Shown here: positions 39,110-63,052 of the stretch, one piece after another
How positions within the stretch are numbered: position 1 is the first letter of the stretch
Layout of the letters: every line of letters starts with the position of its first letter
Assembly (NCBI RefSeq): GCF_964340395.1
Contig: NC_135554.1
Coordinates: forward strand, 24,410,592-24,474,591
Reading direction: 5' to 3'
DNA: 64,000 nt
Source: Glandiceps talaboti
Lineage: Eukaryota; Hemichordata; Enteropneusta; Spengelidae
Notes under the pieces: generated by a model
Database searches by the model: none
What the model was told of the DNA's origin: nothing
The model's input: the letters and a program-made list of their open reading frames with translations, nothing else
Program-made: the position numbers and the translations under genes

Positions 39110-39937
39110 AGGCCTAATAAAAAAATGTGTGGTCCCGGTTACCCGACCCCACCTAGTTTTTTGCTGCCGACCCTAAACATTTTTTAGTTACATGTTCGAG
39201 AAAAAATAATACAATCGCGAAAATTAAAAGTCTCGCCAAAATTAGTGGATGCGGAAACTGACAACAACTTAAACATACAACTGATGGCGCCTGGGACCCT
39301 ATTTTGCATATGACTGACTGTATGTTTGGAGGTGGAGAACTTGTGATGACTCACTGGCAAGTTATCACCAAAATATAAACATTCCCTATATCTGGGTTTT
39401 TCACATGCAAATGCCGCATATTTGAATAATCCTGAATGACAAACAATCTAAGCAGCTGTTTGCAGGGGAATTTGTCTCATTTGGAAAGTTTTTTTCATTC
39501 TATGAAACAAACAGACTGATTTTCAACTAATTTATGTATCAAGTTACCATCCTACGACATTCACAAACAATTTGTACATGATACATGACCTGTGTGTTTC
39601 TCGGAGCACAGAAAAATGCTGAAAACAAGACCCAGAAGCTAGCTAGTGCTCTGTGCAGCAGTTTGAAATTCCCGCATTTGCATAGATTAGCCATAATCCT
39701 CTTTATATAGGGCAGTTCTGGAACAAAATACTGTTCTTCAAATCTGTTAAAGCTGTACATCTAATAGGAAGAAACCAACAACACAGAGATCATTTTGAAA
39801 GCAAAGAAAAAATAACTACCTGAACTAGACACTTACACATGAAAAAAAATATAATAAAATAAAATAAAAAATCTACCTACACCATCTATTCTAAAATTAA
39901 GCGTAATCGGAACCACACAATGTTTTTATTAAGCCTA
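39110..39937. mobile_element. MITE-like element, copy D, split by an insertion
   Basis: The left part (39110 to about 39280) starts AGGCCTAATA and carries TTACCCGACCCCACCTAGTT. The family sequence breaks at AAACATACAA and resumes near 39723 with ATACTGTTCTTC, ending near 39937 with the right-end words TAATCGGAACCACACAA and AAGCCTAA. About 440 bp of unrelated sequence sits between, suggesting a younger insertion into the element. Confidence 0.65.
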
Positions 39938-39939
39938 AG

Positions 39940-40875
39940 CATATATGTTACACCGTCTGCTGGTGAATAATACTTTTTCATAATAATAATAATAATAATA
40001 ATAATTAAATAATATTATATAATAATAGCTCTTGTAAAGCGCTATATATCCTAAAAGTTCATAGGAGCTGAACACTACAAAAGCAATAAAAACTACTAGT
40101 GGAAAACATACTAAAAGAGTCACAAAGTTCACTGACAATATAAAGAGTCCCGTGTAATAAATTAAAAGTACACAAGAATCACTGGTAAAAAAAAGTTACT
40201 GTACATGCAAGTCAAACTTATTCAGGCACCTACCTTGGAAATGTGACTGGGACAAGTATGTAAGCTTGTTTATCTTGGACTGTGAAAAAAGCTTAATGCA
40301 GAGTGGAGGTCTCTACACTGTTTTCTAAGTCTACATTTAAGCCACTATTAATCAGAATTCAGCCTGAGTGACTGATTTGACACAAGGTCGCAACTTAATA
40401 CTGTTATTATATAGTGATGCACAGCTTATATTATTATTATTATAAGACATTTCAGGGCTACACACTGAAATTATTGAACAAATAATACATCCCTGGTTGA
40501 TATTGTCCGGAAATAGTACATCTATATTACACGTTGATGAAGAAACTCACATGCGACTCGAAGTGCGGGAACCCTGGAATCGTAATTATTTTTAGTATTG
40601 AAAACAAAGCTCGTCGTCTCCAATAACGCAGTCGGATCATAGTCCTGTAGCTATCTATTTTCTTCATTCTAGCCTTCATTATTGACTGCCAGGGAGGGGG
40701 TGGGGTGGGGGTGGGGTGTATGAATACGTTACACAATTCGATTCATCTATCTTACAAAAACACATGGCTAACCATTGTCTAACTTTTTAGCTGGGTTGCT
40801 GTACTTAACAATGTCATTGTATGTTAGATCAGGCGACACTATGATGGTATACAGACTCAGATATAATGGCAACGT

Positions 40876-40924
<49 letters not shown>

Positions 40925-43825
40925 CAAGAATACATATATGATGTGTATGTTTGGTTGTTTCTGGAGTGCCGGGGGGGGGGGGGGGGTAGGCTGGCACTGA
41001 GAGGGGAGGAATGAAAAAAAATTGGACACTGTTTTTCCCAAGCCTCCCGTATACAAATTCTGCTTGTCCTATGACATATAGTAGAAAATGACCGTTCAAG
41101 TTACAGCTCTCATATTGTTCAAGAAATGAAAATTCATCTAAAGTGGAAACAGATATAGTATTTACATGAACTTTATTAACATTGTAATACAATTTTTCCA
41201 TGCCACGATGTTTTGATATTATCACAGATTTTACAAAATTTATCAAAAAACATCGTAAGCAAATGTTTTCATGTCTAATTTTGCATTTAAGTTGATAGGT
41301 GCATAAGATATGATTTTAAAAGTTATCATGAAATTTTACATTTTGTATGATCTGGGACACTTTAGAGGTCATCACACTAAAGGATAAATTATACAACCAT
41401 GTACCGGTACACCACTTTAGATAGCTGAAACTTCAGTTCTTGAATTTCCATGCTATCATGTAACATGTGCTAAATGGTCACTATTGTAAACAATATCACA
41501 TGTGCAACCTTAATAATAAACTATCACTATTATAAACCACATAAACTCATCTGGTGACAAAATGTCAATTTTCAGAAAATGTTACGGTAATATAACAAAA
41601 CATGAAGATTTTACCATAATTCAAAATTATGCCTAAAAATTGAGTGATGGCTATGTGGATGGTGATCGAATGTAAATATAGAAATAAACCAACCAACGGA
41701 CACGCAATTTTAAAGCCACATGTAATGTAATTATAGATTCTGTTCAGGCAAATTCAGACACCATATACATTCCCAAAAAGTGGATATACATTTTAATTAT
41801 GTAAATAGGGATAACACTCTAGAAATATTCAAATTCGCAAAGAAAATAATGAAGCGAATTGCTGTTCTGTTAACGGAAATACCAACAATTTGCATATATT
41901 GCTGTTGAATTAAATCAACATTTTGAGTCAGTTATGTAAATAAGCTAATTATATATGCAACACATGGAATGAAAACTATGGAGTCATCTAAGTATTGACT
42001 ACCATAAATTTAAAATACTGTCTCAACACTTCAGAAATATGGTTTGGCTCAATGGCGCGCACAGAAATTGGTATGTTCAGAAGTTTGGATCAAAACTACA
42101 ATAATGCAAATGCAATAATGTTATGCAAATGAGCTTATATGATATTCAACCTAAAAATTTATGGTGTGTTCTCGGGCTGATGTGAAGCCACGTCGGAGAG
42201 GGTCCAATTTATATTGTGATTGGAAAGCATACACAACTATGCTAATTTTTTCTACACATATATCATGAATCTGACTGTACATTCATGAAGCTCATTCACT
42301 AACAGAAGTGCATGACTACACTTTATCAAATGTCTGGCTAATTTATTTCTGTTGTCTTCTAGTAACCTGACTCACACTGCAATAGACCTGTTGCTAGTTC
42401 CAAGATGTAATGCACATCTCTCCATACAATGCCATGTATTGTGTACACACTGAGGGGTTTGCACGTGCTACTCAGGGGATGGTTGTCACCTGACCATACC
42501 CTAAGTTCACCCATAAAATCCCTCTCTGTCATTGATAGCGTTTAGTCTTTGTTCTATAAAATCACTTGTAATCAAAGAGGTCAACATGTCTTTCATCATT
42601 TCCTGATGAAAATGTTATTTAAAATGTAATAAAGACAAAAAATTTTAATAACCTAAGCAAAGTCCTCTCGTGCTGCATCTTGGAACTGAAAAATCAACTA
42701 TTGGTGATCTGTTTTTGAATCAATTAAAATATCTTAATGAAAGGCTTCATTCTATACTGTGTTCTAATGTTATGAACTAGGAAAAACATATACATGAATA
42801 AATCAAGAATAAACAAGAATAATGTCAAACACAAAATGCAAAATACAACATTTCAAAATATCGCATTTAAAACACAGCCCGAATAGTTAATCAAAATACA
42901 GAAATTGTTAGTGTCTAAAAATACCCTGTTGTCAGTAGAAACTAACAAGACTTTGTATATAATATCACCCTACTCTCGTCATACTTTGTGACTATCACAT
43001 GACATTCTCATTATCCCGTTATGTATTGTTGATGAGAAGTCCGCACTTTGCATCATCTGTATCCACCCACAAGTCCATTCCAACATATCATTTTACAACA
43101 GCGTTAGGGGGTCAATTAAAAACATTGCACAGCATCTTGGGTAAAATGTCAACAACAAATGATTCTACTGGGATACATTTCCAAGCTCAGTGTGGGAGGC
43201 CATCTTCAAAATTACACCCTTCGGTGCCTTCTCCATCACATCGATCTGTTTTCCAATGTTATCTGTTTCTTAAAAATTTCAAAAAGTTACACTATCAATA
43301 AGGAACTCTACATTTGAATTCAAATTATTCAGTGAGTCATCATTTGTTAGGGCAAAAATGAATTTTTTTTTTTTACTTCTATGAGTTGCCTAACTAACGC
43401 AAGTATACTTTGGGTATACTAATTGTTACACAAGCTTACTCAAAGTTATTACTGTGTGATACATTAATTGAGAAAAGTCAGTATGTGTCCAGATCTACAC
43501 ACAATATAACATATTCAAATGACAGCGAATTCATGATACTTTTTAGTTTGAGCACGGTCTCCGAATACTAATTGTTTTTTATTTTACAAACAAAAGCCAT
43601 GAAAAAAACCTGCCAAGGCACTATCAACTATAAAATATATCCTCTTTACACTAGATATACGTACGATAAAGAGAAACCCATTTCACTCAAACTGGATGAA
43701 ACCTAGAAAACTTTGAGGTTCTAATTCCCTGTTAAATGAAATGTTAAGCCCATCTTTGCTCTTTCAAAAACTGTTTTCTATTTTTTGATCTGATGTGTTA
43801 TGCACAAGATATTTATAAGGAATTG
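39940..43825. other. Spacer without a supportable gene
   Basis: Contains AAT trinucleotides at 39979-40003, a (GT)n run at 40878-40919 and poly-G at 40971-40986. A segment at about 40965-41246 on the minus strand has its end words (GGGAGGCTTGGGAAAAA, CTGGCACT) shared with other G-tract-linked repeats at 7940-8000 and 37705-37750. The remainder to 43.8 kb is AT-rich, with frames lacking any domain; the frame at 42999-43301 has no recognisable product. Confidence 0.45.
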
Positions 43826-43829
43826 GTAG

Positions 43830-44177
43830 AAAAGCATAAAAGATGTTCCAGTTACCCGACCCCACCTAGGTTTTCACACCGACCCTAAACTTTTTTTTTA
43901 CGTATTGGAGAAAAATAACAATAAAATCGCAAGAAATAGTGGGTGCGGAAACTGACATCAACTTAAAAAGACAGTATAAAAGTATTCTTCCAAACTGTAA
44001 TGGCTGCACATCTGATAGGAAGAAATAAACAACACAGAGACCATTTGGAAAACTGTGGAAAACCTGAACTAGACATGAAAAAAAAATATAATAAAATAAA
44101 ATAAAAAATCTACCTACCCAACCTATTTTAAAATTGAATGTAATCAGAACTACACAATTTTTTTTTTTACACCTTAA
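43830..44177. mobile_element. MITE-like element, copy E (degraded)
   Basis: GTTCCAGTTACCCGACCCCA, CACACCGACCCTAAAC, TGGCTGCACATCTGATAGGA and CAACCTATTTTAAAATTGAA occur in the same order as in copies B-D. The AGGCCT ends are mutated. Confidence 0.7.
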
Positions 44178-44452
44178 CACAACTGCCTTAAAAAAACACA
44201 CTATTTTGTTCATATAATTACTTTGATCATTCAGAGATCTGACATAGCTCAGGGTTTTATAATTATTGTCTCTCAAATCACATGTTAAGCAATATAAATA
44301 GTTCTAGATAGTATTCAAACTCTTAATTAGAGAAGTTTAATAATTTCTTCCAAATACAAATGTACATCAAAAAGAGTAAAGCATTAATTTTGATTGTTTG
44401 ATTTAGCTATTGGCCTATATAAGATTCAGTCTCCTAAAGACATATACAGCAC

Positions 44453-44808
44453 ATTTCAAGTTACCATTCACTGGATTTGTTTGATACAACCATGCAGAAA
44501 GCAAATAAGAAACTGCATATTTTACACTAGGATAGAAATATAGCAAACTACTTACCACATTTTGTCTACTCTGAAATAAACAATGCAACTGTTCTGCAAC
44601 TAGATGCAGACATACTGGTGCCAATGTTTTGAAATCTGCATTTGACATCTGCAGGCATGGTGGCACGTTACTTCATTTCATTTAGATAAAATGTAGCAAG
44701 AAACTGTATTCATTCAATCTTGCTATCTTAAAATGTAGCATGTGCAGTTTTGTATTGGTTTCTGCTGCATGGTTGTATCAAACAGAGCCACTGAATGATG
44801 CTTGAAAT
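44453..44808. mobile_element. Terminal-inverted-repeat element, about 355 bp
   Basis: The left end ATTTCAAGTTACCATTCACT ... TTTGATACAACCATGCAG is inverted at the right end as CTGCATGGTTGTATCAAACA ... TGATGCTTGAAAT. No coding frame is present, so it is a non-autonomous DNA-transposon-like element. Confidence 0.65.
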
Positions 44809-45095
44809 AGGTTGTATACTCTTTTGGGCAATAAACATATACTAGAATTGTATTGCTTACTTGAATTATCACAAAAGTTGTCTATTTCTACTGAAAATGT
44901 GATCAACATCAATCAATTTTACATGTTTACAATCTGAACAGATGATAAAATATTTAGAGAAAAAAAACATTATTTATCGACTTATAACAATTTTCATTTT
45001 ATATATTCTGAATAACACATAACTATGAAATCTGAAGACATACACAGAAATCTAAAATACAATGGGTAACACTGAAATAAAGCACTTTCCCTTTG

Positions 45096-45257
45096 TGCTA
45101 CACTCATTTATAGCATTCATATCAAGTTTAAAGGTATACTGTTTCAATTGGTTTATTTACAAGCCTTGCATGTGGCCTTTCTTATGTGGTCAATTAGCAA
45201 ATGAAACAGTATACTTTTACACTTGATATGCATACTATATAAATGATTGTGGTATAC
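45096..45257. repeat. Palindromic element, about 160 bp
   Basis: ATCAAGTTTAAAGGTATACT on the left arm pairs with AGTATACTTTTACACTTGAT on the right arm. Outer parts (CACTCATTTAT and ATAAATGATTGTG) also pair imperfectly. Confidence 0.65.
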
Positions 45258-46145
45258 ATGTATACAGAAACACTTTACTTTGGTGTTATGAGTTTTAACT
45301 GCTAATTAGTTAAAATCATGCACTTCTTTAAACATGATTAGAATTTCAATGGGACTGAAAGAGTAATGAAAGACTGATGGGTTTTGTATACAAGTTTGGC
45401 TATGACTATATCAAAATCTCATAAAGTGCGTGTAGAATACTCCAGCCTGCAATATCGATCTTGTTTTGCATAAAAGTTTTGAATTGTTACAACTAAATTT
45501 TTAAAATACAATGTTGTATATTTTGTTCACTTATTGTAACAGCAGGTACCGGGTAGATATTTATTCCAGGCATTCTAAGTTTAATATAGTAGAAAGTGCA
45601 CACAGAAGAGTGAAGTACAATGGCTTAAAAGAAGCGTACAAGGGGCTAGTCTTATTTATATGTAAAAAGTACAAGAAAGTGAACAAAGAAAACTATGTGT
45701 GCCAAAGTGACAATCTGTAAGTTAACCGAAACCATGATTTAGTGAGGCGTGATTTAGTGAGGGTATAACTAATGATACAATTATCTTTATATAACACAAT
45801 ATAATTTTTACACATCGTTACTTTGTAATCTTTTGCAGACATGACGTGATAATGATAATAATGATGTATTACTCACAGGGTTCATACGTGTTGAGCACTT
45901 TGCCCTCTATGCAATATGCAACTTATACACAGCAACTCTTGAGATGCACCTAGTTTGATGTTCCCCCTATCCCATACTCTGTGGTCATCTAGATGCTATC
46001 TGTGACTTCAAATCTCTTTTCATGACTAGCTCAATGAGGTCCTGAGATGAAATTTCAAATTCAAACAAAGTCATCATGTCTATGTTAATCATTACAGAAT
46101 TCTGTCCAATGTTAAGTTAGTGTTTATTGGAATCAGTTACATAAT

Positions 46146-46468
46146 GTCCAAATATGGTATATTTTTCATATAAGGACACCGTTTACACACTGTTTACATG
46201 TCCAAATATGGTATATTTGTCATATAAGGACACCGTTTACACACTGTTTACATGTCCAAATATGGTATATTTGTCATATAAGGACACCGTTTACACACTG
46301 TTTACATGTCCAAATATGGTATATTTTTCATATAAGGACACCGTTTACACACTGTTTACATGTCCAAATATGGTATATTTGTCATATAAGGACACTGTTT
46401 ACACACTGTTTACATGTCCAAATATGGTATATTTGTCATATAAGGACACCGTTTACACAGTTTACATC
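46146..46468. repeat. 54-bp minisatellite, 6 copies
   Basis: A 54-bp unit (containing TCCAAATATGGTATATTT and GGACACCGTTTACACACTG) repeats about six times. Because 54 is divisible by three it leaves an open frame of 18-residue repeats, which is an artefact. The repeats adjoin with no unique spacers, so this is not a CRISPR array. Confidence 0.93.
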
Positions 46469-47015
46469 ATTCTAATAGTTAGGGGTTTACTCATTTGCAT
46501 TCACAACGTTCTGGTTGATGATTTCTCATTAAGCTAGACAGGGTGAAGAGATATCTTGAGATTTGGAACCACAGTTAGCATCAAGACTAACTCTGTGGTG
46601 ACTCACAAGAAAGTCCATATGTTTTAATTTTGCCTCAAAACAAAATGTTTATCAGAGCTGGTGTAGAATCACTTGCATTATCAGGTTTTTCAGCCAGTGT
46701 CGAGACATTCTCATTGCAAACTTATGTCATTTTGGGGAAGTACTTTGAAACACATCTATCATACATTGTGCAGTTAGACATGTTGCTAGGGAGACATGTC
46801 AGGAATTTTATACTGATTATTTCATAAATGTATCTATCAAAATATATTGAAATTACAGAACATACAAAGATAGTATGAACCCTGTGGGTGGTAAATGTTC
46901 TGAGGAAATTTCAAGAAAACAAACTAAGGAACAAGACACTTCATATTATAATTTTTTCAATCAAGGCATTGTTGCAGTTATTGCTATACAGTATTTACAA
47001 GTACAAAAAAAAACC

Positions 47016-47356
47016 TTAAAGTGGCCATACGGATGAGGATTGGGTATTTATTTTGGATTTTTAATTCTTAAAATAATTTTATTACAGCTTCCTACTTGAA
47101 AAATCAATGTGAAACAAGTCTGTGTTTGTAACTCAATAAATTGTAAAACATTAATAACTGTGTAAAATGTTTGTAATTATATAAGAAACATTTTATACGT
47201 TTGTTAACGTTTTTTTGGCATGTATTCAGTTACAAATGCAGATTTGGTCTATGTTGTTTCACATTGGTTTTTCATGTATGAAGCCATGATAAAATTGTTT
47301 TATAAATTAAAAAATCCAAAATAAATACCCAATCCTCATCCATATGGCCACTTTAG
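47016..47356. mobile_element. Long terminal-inverted-repeat MITE, 341 bp
   Basis: TAAAGTGGCCATACGGATGA ... GGGTATTTATTTTGGATTTT at the left is inverted at the right as AAAATCCAAAATAAATACCC ... TCATCCATATGGCCACTTTA. Inner parts also pair (TGTGAAACAA with TTGTTTCACA). No coding frame is seen. It lies just beyond the probable 3' end of the ZYG11B-like gene. Confidence 0.85.
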
Positions 47357-47520
47357 CTCCTAGGATTGACACAATTTGATATATCTTCTTGTACATTTAT
47401 GACTGATATGAAGGTTCAATAAAAGTTAATATGTCAAGAGTTCCTTCACATACTCACCTAGTATATTCTAACAGGCCAATTCAAAAGAGGAAAATGTAAG
47501 GTATACTAGAAATGAATGTG

Positions 47521-47526
47521 TTTATT
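47521..47526 (-). terminator. Candidate polyadenylation signal of the ZYG11B-like gene
   Basis: TTTATT on the plus strand (AATAAA on the minus strand) lies about 580 nt after the stop codon at 48107. The 36-bp minisatellite would then be inside the 3' UTR. Other AT-rich signals could be used. Confidence 0.35.
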
Positions 47527-47763
47527 TTCATTTTTTTTCAATTAAAACAGACCCCTTTCTCAGCAAGTCTGCACATTGAAGTCAGTAAACACTTGTTGAT
47601 AAAACCACTCATAAACACTCACAAACTTAAAATTTACAAGCAGTAGTAATTTCAAATAAAAAATTACTGTCCTTTGGATACAGATAAATCATTATTTTTT
47701 GTGGGTAGATCCTCATAACTTGTAAGACATGACTACAAATGTGAAATTCGTTGGTTGAAAGTC

Positions 47764-48072
47764 AAAGTATTCACTCCACAACTTGATAGCTGAATTTTGA
47801 AGTCAAAGCTCCACAACTTGATGGTTTAAATTTGTCTTCAAAGCTCAGAAGTTGATGCTTAAATTTGTTTTCATAGCTCCACTAACTTGATGGTTTAAAT
47901 TCACCATCAAAGCCCCACAACTTGATGGTTTATCTTCACCATCAAAGCCCCACAACTTGATGGTTCAAATTCATTGTCAAAGCCCCACAACTTGATGGCA
48001 GAATTTTGAAGTCAGGGCCCTACAACTTGATGGTTTAAAATTGTAGTCAGAGAGCTCCACAACTTGATGGTT
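47764..48072. repeat. About 36-bp minisatellite in the 3' end of the ZYG11B-like gene
   Basis: About eight degenerate copies of a unit containing CCCCACAACTTGATGGTTTA, starting 35 bp past the stop codon of the ZYG11B-like gene. It is probably transcribed in its 3' UTR. Confidence 0.85.
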
Positions 48073-48106
48073 AAAACTACTTCATGTACAACCAACTATC
48101 ATCTAG

Positions 48107-60013
<11,907 letters not shown>

Positions 60014-60040
60014 CTTGAAAACTGTTGTTGATTCTTTTCC
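60014..60040 (-). other. 5' UTR part of the first coding exon of the ZYG11B-like gene
   Basis: A strong acceptor (CTTTCTTTACTCTAG) ends at 60041, leaving 27 nt of leader before the ATG at 60013. The leader must therefore be spliced from an upstream non-coding exon. Confidence 0.7.
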
Positions 60041-60109
60041 CTAGAGTAAAGAAAGAAATTGACAACATTCAGAATAGCTGACTGGACAAAGACTGTCTTT
60101 GCTAAGCTT

Positions 60110-60275
60110 AATAAGCAGTTAAGGGTTAAAGATGCAGATAAGGGCAGTTGGTGTGTATACCTCTTACCTCTACAGTCTGGGTTCGAACCTATTAAATTAC
60201 TCCTGCTTGTGAATGGTGTACACGACTTGGTTATGACATTGTCCCTGTAGGACTCAACACCAGACATCATACCAT
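60110..60275 (+). mobile_element. tRNA-derived SINE copy 3
   Basis: ACCTCTTACCTCTACAGTCT runs into GGGTTCGAACC at 60179-60189, a good B-box. It shares the CTTACC...CTGGGTT word order with copies 1 and 2. It lies in the first intron of the ZYG11B-like gene. Confidence 0.6.
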
Positions 60276-60480
60276 GCATGAGCCAAGTTGAACAAAATAT
60301 ATGGAATATATACTCTGGTTGTTCTATGTCATGGGGAATGGGCATCTATGTCACAACAATGTGTGACTACATCACTGGTTCTGCTGTGTTCAAAATGAGT
60401 CAAAACGTTCAAAATTGCCATTACTTTCCCTGATTTTTCTTTGATAATCTACTGGCCCTGGTATAATAATGTTATTCTCC

Positions 60481-60600
60481 AATATTTTTCTTCATTCAGC
60501 TGGAAAATACTCGTGACCTAAGGGTTGTCACTACGAGTCACTAGACGAGTAGTGGGCCTTAGGTCAAGAGTATTTTCCTTGGCTGAACGAGGAAAAATAC
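60481..60600. repeat. Palindromic element, 120 bp
   Basis: TTCAGCTGGAAAATACTCGT ... GACCTAAG on the left pairs with CTTAGGTCAAGAGTATTTTC ... GGCTGAACGAGG on the right. The loop itself contains ACTACGAGTCACTAGACGAGT, which is also self-complementary. It lies in the first intron of the ZYG11B-like gene. Confidence 0.8.
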
Positions 60601-61457
60601 TGAGGAATAAAATCTAATTATCAGAATCGTGACTTACTCTCTGTCAAACAAGTATGACTACTATGAAGTATGATGTGTTTGCAACTGCATTTCTGTTCGT
60701 TTACAGCTCTTTTTGGAGAAGCTTACCCAAACTGTTAAACAAATTTAACTATCAAGATCAGTGAGCCTGATCACAAGGTCTCATGTTGACATAGATACAA
60801 AAAAAAAGATAACATACAAACAGCACATACACAGTGTGGACTCTTAACACTGTAACATGGATGTATTATTATCACTAATACAGCCATGCACTGTAACTAA
60901 CAGAATGTAATGTAAGAAACAGTGGATGGATTTTGTTTGAACTTATTATACCTCATGTCTGTTGTATTACTATTAGTAGAAGTGTGCATATTGTTACTGT
61001 TTATATCGTTAATGATATAAAGTTTGTAAAGGCTGTGCAACTGATATTTGTGTGTTATCTTTATGATGTCTATCTCATCTCAGAAATGTGCAAAATAAAC
61101 AATTTTATGCTGAGGGCTTTGACCTGTGCATATCATGCACGGTCTCCAAGTATGCGTATGTCTCGAATGTTGAAAATAATAAAATAGCGATTCATATTTC
61201 ATCACTACCATTTACAACTGGGGTGGAATGTTCCACCCACACTAACTTACAATGTTGTATCGTTTGAATTAAATGCCTGAAACTGAACATTGAACGTTCA
61301 TGAAGACGTATTTGCCCGGGACCGCCTTGCCATACTTTTTTGTAGAAAAAGGTTACCGCTAGCATATCGACAATAATTGCTACAGCTGAGCTTGCACTCG
61401 TATTACGGTCACGCAGTTTGGATAACAGGACATCAAAAGTAAATGTCGCTTCCTTAC

Positions 61458-61600
61458 CTTCTTAAGCAAATACTTCAAAAGTAAAAATATACGACCTCTC
61501 AAACTCCTCGCGCAGATACTACTCCTATTTGTATTTCCGTGTCATGTCAGCTGTCATCTTGGATTCCATGAACCGCAAGAGGGCGCTCTGACTTATCCCG
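61458..61600 (-). other. Probable non-coding first exon and start region of the ZYG11B-like gene
   Basis: A consensus donor AAGAAG|GTAAGG has its GT at 61457-61456. It follows (gene sense) a GC-richer stretch. A 14-codon upstream frame, MESKMTADMTRKYK then TAG, lies in it at about 61574-61530. The left part contains a CCAAGATG word, common in housekeeping initiation regions. The exact transcription start is not visible. Confidence 0.45.
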
Positions 61601-61716
61601 AGGTCGAGCCGGCCTGGGTCATCATGCGTGACGCACTGATGTGACGTTATTCTTTAGTCAAGTCGCGCTGTGCATGATGTGGCGTACGTGTGCTACTGCT
61701 AGTCGATCGGGATAAA

Positions 61717-62409
61717 GGGAGTCTTCAGTATTTACAAGGGGGGGGGGTCGGAGGAAATCACACATGGTCTGGTAAGTAAAACACCCCCCTCCCCCATTCT
61801 CCATTGGTAAAAAGTGACCCTCCCCTTTACGGTCCCATTTTGTAAAACATGACCCTCCCCGTGACAATTGCATATACTGAACGATAATCAATATTCCCAT
61901 GTCATACATACACATTAAATGATTTTGACTCTGTATTAGAAAGCAATATTTGTACATATAAAGTGACAAACAGTAAAAGACTGGCTATTTACCTTTCTAT
62001 AATCATACACAATCTAGTTAGTATCTAAAACGTGCTTTCCATGTTGTGCAGTACACTGCTACCATTACCATCATATTTTAACAACATTCACTGACAGTGT
62101 GAGTGATAAGGTGAAATGGTACACTCAACAAAATGCATCGTTTTCTTAAACAATTTTCTTACAATATATGTATTTTATATTTTTGTATTTTGGCATGTAA
62201 AGTACTCGTAAAAATAAATGTTGAGTGCTCATCTCACTTTCACATCTCAAAACACACAAAACAAACTGACAATAATTGAATCTTCAATTTGGTCACAAAA
62301 CTACGGATTGTAAAATGTGACCCTCCCCAAGAACAGGTTTGTAAAATATACGTGCCCCCCCCCCCCCGATTCCTCCGGCCCTCCCCCTTGTAAATACTGA
62401 AGGCTCCCT
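61717..62409. mobile_element. Inverted-repeat-bounded non-coding element, about 690 bp
   Basis: The left end GGAGTCTTCAGTATTTACAA plus GGGGG...TCGGAGGA is inverted at the right end as TCCTCCGGCC...CCCCC followed by TTGTAAATACTGAAGGCTCC. Near both ends AT-rich words are joined to GACCCTCCCC (61816-61860 and 62310-62330). No frame encodes a transposase. Confidence 0.65.
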
Positions 62410-62874
62410 AAATGTTTATCCATATATCGGCGATATTCCTGACACGGTTTGTGAAAGCTCACTCCAGTCCTAATTTTCAAATAACTGTCTTTCTGTTTGT
62501 TTCTGTTTGCCTCTCATGGCAGCCAATGTTTTTTTCCCCTAAAATGTACAAACTGCTATTTCAAGTTGAAATGGCTAATACAGTTATAGCTTTGAGACAT
62601 GCCCATGCATCTCTGCTGGAGATGAATCAAATTTCGTTAAACATACTCCCGGAATATACTGTTAAGAATTGAAGTCTTGGCTAAAAGTCAACAGGTGGTC
62701 TTTCACTGCCACCTTTAAGTAACTTGATGGTGTTGAGAAGACATCCCAGTAATGACCAGGTTATAAATCTGGTATCGGTCTTGGGAATCTAAGTCATGCG
62801 CCAGATGCACTAAAAGCATAGACCCTACGAAAACTCGGACCACAGGTCTGAGGTTAAGCCTGAGGCTAAATAAA

Positions 62875-63052
62875 CCACAGTCACTTGTGAGCTAGTACCA
62901 TCCTTGAATAGAATATTAGCTCCTTGAATATAGTCTTTTTCAATGCAAACATCGGTGACGGTATATTTTGAATATTTGTAAATACCTAATAACGTCTTTA
63001 TTTTGTATTATGACCATCCTTAAATAGAATATTAGCTCACAAGTGACTGTGG
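62875..63052. mobile_element. Inverted-repeat element related to the 31.9-kb element
   Basis: The end CCACAGTCACTTGTGAGCT recurs exactly inverted as AGCTCACAAGTGACTGTGG. Inside is TAAATACCTAATAACGTC and a repeated ATCCTTGAATAGAATATTAG. It shares several of these words with 31941-32125, so the two are family members. Confidence 0.75.

Noticed and set aside
40857-41246. 129-codon minus-strand frame
   Set aside because: Its 3' part runs over a GT microsatellite and poly-G; the remainder resembles a repeat tail shared with 7.9 kb and shows no domain.
42999-43301. 100-codon plus-strand frame
   Set aside because: No domain, no splice partners, surrounded by AT-rich non-coding sequence.
46154-46537. 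Frame with six 18-residue repeats, possibly a repeat protein or CRISPR-like array
   Set aside because: The 54-bp unit is a head-to-tail minisatellite with no unique spacers; the open frame follows from 54 being divisible by three.
60179-60189. tRNA gene suggested by GGTTCGAACC
   Set aside because: No acceptor-stem or D-loop pairing around it, and the same words recur in two other repeats, so it is a SINE B-box.
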